Source: Candidatus Nitrosopumilus sp. | GTDB taxonomy: Archaea; Thermoproteota; Nitrososphaeria; Nitrososphaerales; Nitrosopumilaceae | Assembly: GCA_029880665.1 (NCBI GenBank) | Contig: JAOUNZ010000069.1 | Coordinates: forward strand, 1 to 5,844 | Direction: 5' to 3' | DNA: 5,844 bases | Part shown: positions 4,776 to 5,844 of the stretch, piece by piece | Numbering within the stretch: position 1 is the stretch's first letter | Layout of the letters: the number at the start of each line of letters is the position of its first letter | Program-made: the position numbers and the translations under genes | The notes under the pieces: model-generated | What the model saw: only the letters and a program-made list of their open reading frames with translations | What the model was told of the DNA's origin: nothing | Database searches by the model: none

Positions 4776-5844
4776 ATGGTTCTGGAGTTACAAAAACCCC
4801 GCCCAATTTGGCAAATAATGTTCTCAACACATCATACTGATGTTGGATTACTTTATCTTATTTCATCCATAGGATTCTTGTTCTTAGGTGGTGCTTTGGC
4901 ACTTGCAATTAGGGCAGAGTTGTTCCTTCCAGGAGCACAAATTATTAGTGATGCGATGACATTTAACAGAATTTTCACTGTTCATGGCACTACACTGATC
5001 TTTTTGTTTATCATTCCATTTGCATCTGCAGTTGGTAATTATTTTGTTCCAATCATGGTTAGATACAAAGACATGGCATATCCAAAACTTAATGCAATTG
5101 CGTTTTGGATGATCCCACCAGCAGGTGCACTTATCTGGTTAGGCTTTGCAGACTTTACATGGTATGCAACACCACCTTATTCTATCATTAGTGCTCCCGG
5201 TCCAGCTGCTGACATGTGGATTTTTGGACTAAAAATTTTGGGTATTTCATCAGTACTTGGAGCTATCAATTTTATTGTCACAATTCTCAAATGTAAGCAT
5301 CCAGACATGTCAATCGGGCAAGTCCCACTTTTAGCGTGGTCATTCTTGTCCTCATCATTAATTATACTGGTTGCAATCCCAACATTTGCTGCTGCACTGT
5401 TGATGTTACTTACTGATAGACTTGGTGTTTCTGGATTCTTCAATCCTGCAATGGGAGGAGATCCGATTGCATATGCTCACTTGTTCTGGTTTACGTTCCA
5501 TCCAGAAGTATACGTGTTAGTAATTCCTGCAATTGGAATGATGTATGAAATTATTCCAAGATTTTCAAGAAAACCGATTCACAGCTATCAATCTGGAATT
5601 TTTGCTTTCGTGTTACTCTCTATAGTCGGTTTCTCATCGTGGGCACATCATATGTATGCAACCGGTATGTCATTTACTGAGAAAACCGTCTTTATGGTAG
5701 GAACTCTTGCAGCAGTTCCTGCATCTGCATTACACGTGTTTAACTTTGTGGCTACAATGTGGAACGGTAGGATCAAATTTGCAACACCGATGATGTGGGC
5801 AGTTGGAGGAATTGCATTATTCTTCTCTGCAGGGGCAGGTGGTG
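4776..5844 (+). CDS. coxA: Haem-copper oxidase (cytochrome c oxidase) subunit I, 5' 356 codons
   Basis: Catalytic membrane subunit that reduces O2 to water and pumps protons. The visible part covers roughly the first eight or nine membrane helices, and the gene continues past the right edge. His70 (TVHGTTLIF) is the low-spin haem ligand. HPEVY at 242-246 supplies the first CuB histidine, the D-channel glutamate (Glu244) and the Tyr cross-linked to His. His291/His292 (WAHHMYATG) are the other CuB ligands. Asp99 in DMAYPKLN matches the D-channel entry aspartate, with Asn106 seven residues on. These make it an A-type oxidase with glutamate in helix VI. The ligand spacing equals that of the Rhodobacter enzyme (49 residues from first CuB His to the HH pair). 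At the K-channel lysine position, 28 residues after the second His of that pair, there is His320. Phe241 replaces the usual glycine before HPEVY. The haem a/a3 His pair of helix X lies outside the window. Confidence 0.95.
   Translation, partial: MVLELQKPRPIWQIMFSTHHTDVGLLYLISSIGFLFLGGALALAIRAELFLPGAQIISDAMTFNRIFTVHGTTLIFLFIIPFASAVGNYFVPIMVRYKDMAYPKLNAIAFWMIPPAGALIWLGFADFTWYATPPYSIISAPGPAADMWIFGLKILGISSVLGAINFIVTILKCKHPDMSIGQVPLLAWSFLSSSLIILVAIPTFAAALLMLLTDRLGVSGFFNPAMGGDPIAYAHLFWFTFHPEVYVLVIPAIGMMYEIIPRFSRKPIHSYQSGIFAFVLLSIVGFSSWAHHMYATGMSFTEKTVFMVGTLAAVPASALHVFNFVATMWNGRIKFATPMMWAVGGIALFFSAGAGG

Noticed and set aside
5177..5443. 88-codon - strand open frame
   Set aside because: It lies wholly opposite subunit I and has no recognisable domain or promoter.
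1..5844. CRISPR array, insertion sequence, integrase or toxin-antitoxin/defence module
   Set aside because: No spaced repeats, transposase motifs or terminal repeats were found. All genes have ordinary housekeeping or lineage-type character.

Overview
This window looks like the chromosome of a marine ammonia-oxidising archaeon of the Nitrosopumilus type (Thaumarchaeota/Nitrososphaerota). The evidence is AT-rich DNA, archaeal TATA-like boxes 25-35 nt ahead of start codons, few Shine-Dalgarno sites, several TTG starts, a tRNA without encoded CCA, a coenzyme F420 reductase, and an A-type haem-copper oxidase operon with subunit II in two pieces. The organism is inferred from protein character, not from a database search.

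Left part (1-794): the 3' end of an unrecognised membrane-protein gene on the + strand converges on, and overlaps, a small two-membrane-pass surface protein gene on the - strand (186-677). Next, also on the - strand, is a tRNA-Arg(UCG) gene (721-794) with an unusual acceptor stem and T-loop. It reads CGA, a codon used repeatedly by the protein genes here.

Middle part (839-3984): a class I aminotransferase of the archaeal alanine-aminotransferase type (839-2014, +) converges with a compact three-gene - strand cluster running from 3313 to 2008. The cluster encodes an F420-dependent NADP reductase (npdG), a tiny two-helix membrane protein and a split-barrel flavin/F420-binding protein. It looks like an F420 redox unit: NpdG exchanges electrons between NADPH and F420, and the split-barrel protein may use the reduced cofactor. 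Divergent from npdG, across 50 bp carrying an AT-rich inverted repeat, is a histidine-phosphatase/phosphoglycerate-mutase family gene (3364-3984, +).

Right part (4007-5844): a clear promoter leads into the terminal oxidase operon of aerobic respiration. An 86-residue ORF supplies a signal peptide and what looks like the first helix of subunit II. After 2 nt a TTG-started ORF supplies the second helix and the CuA domain. Subunit I follows behind the window's best Shine-Dalgarno site and runs off the right edge. Subunit I keeps the D-channel Asp/Asn/Glu, the CuB ligands and the cross-link Tyr. At the K-channel lysine position it has His320, and at the glycine before the first CuB histidine it has Phe241. 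The split subunit II and these substitutions are the most interesting biology here. I found no CRISPR array, insertion sequence, integrase or defence system.
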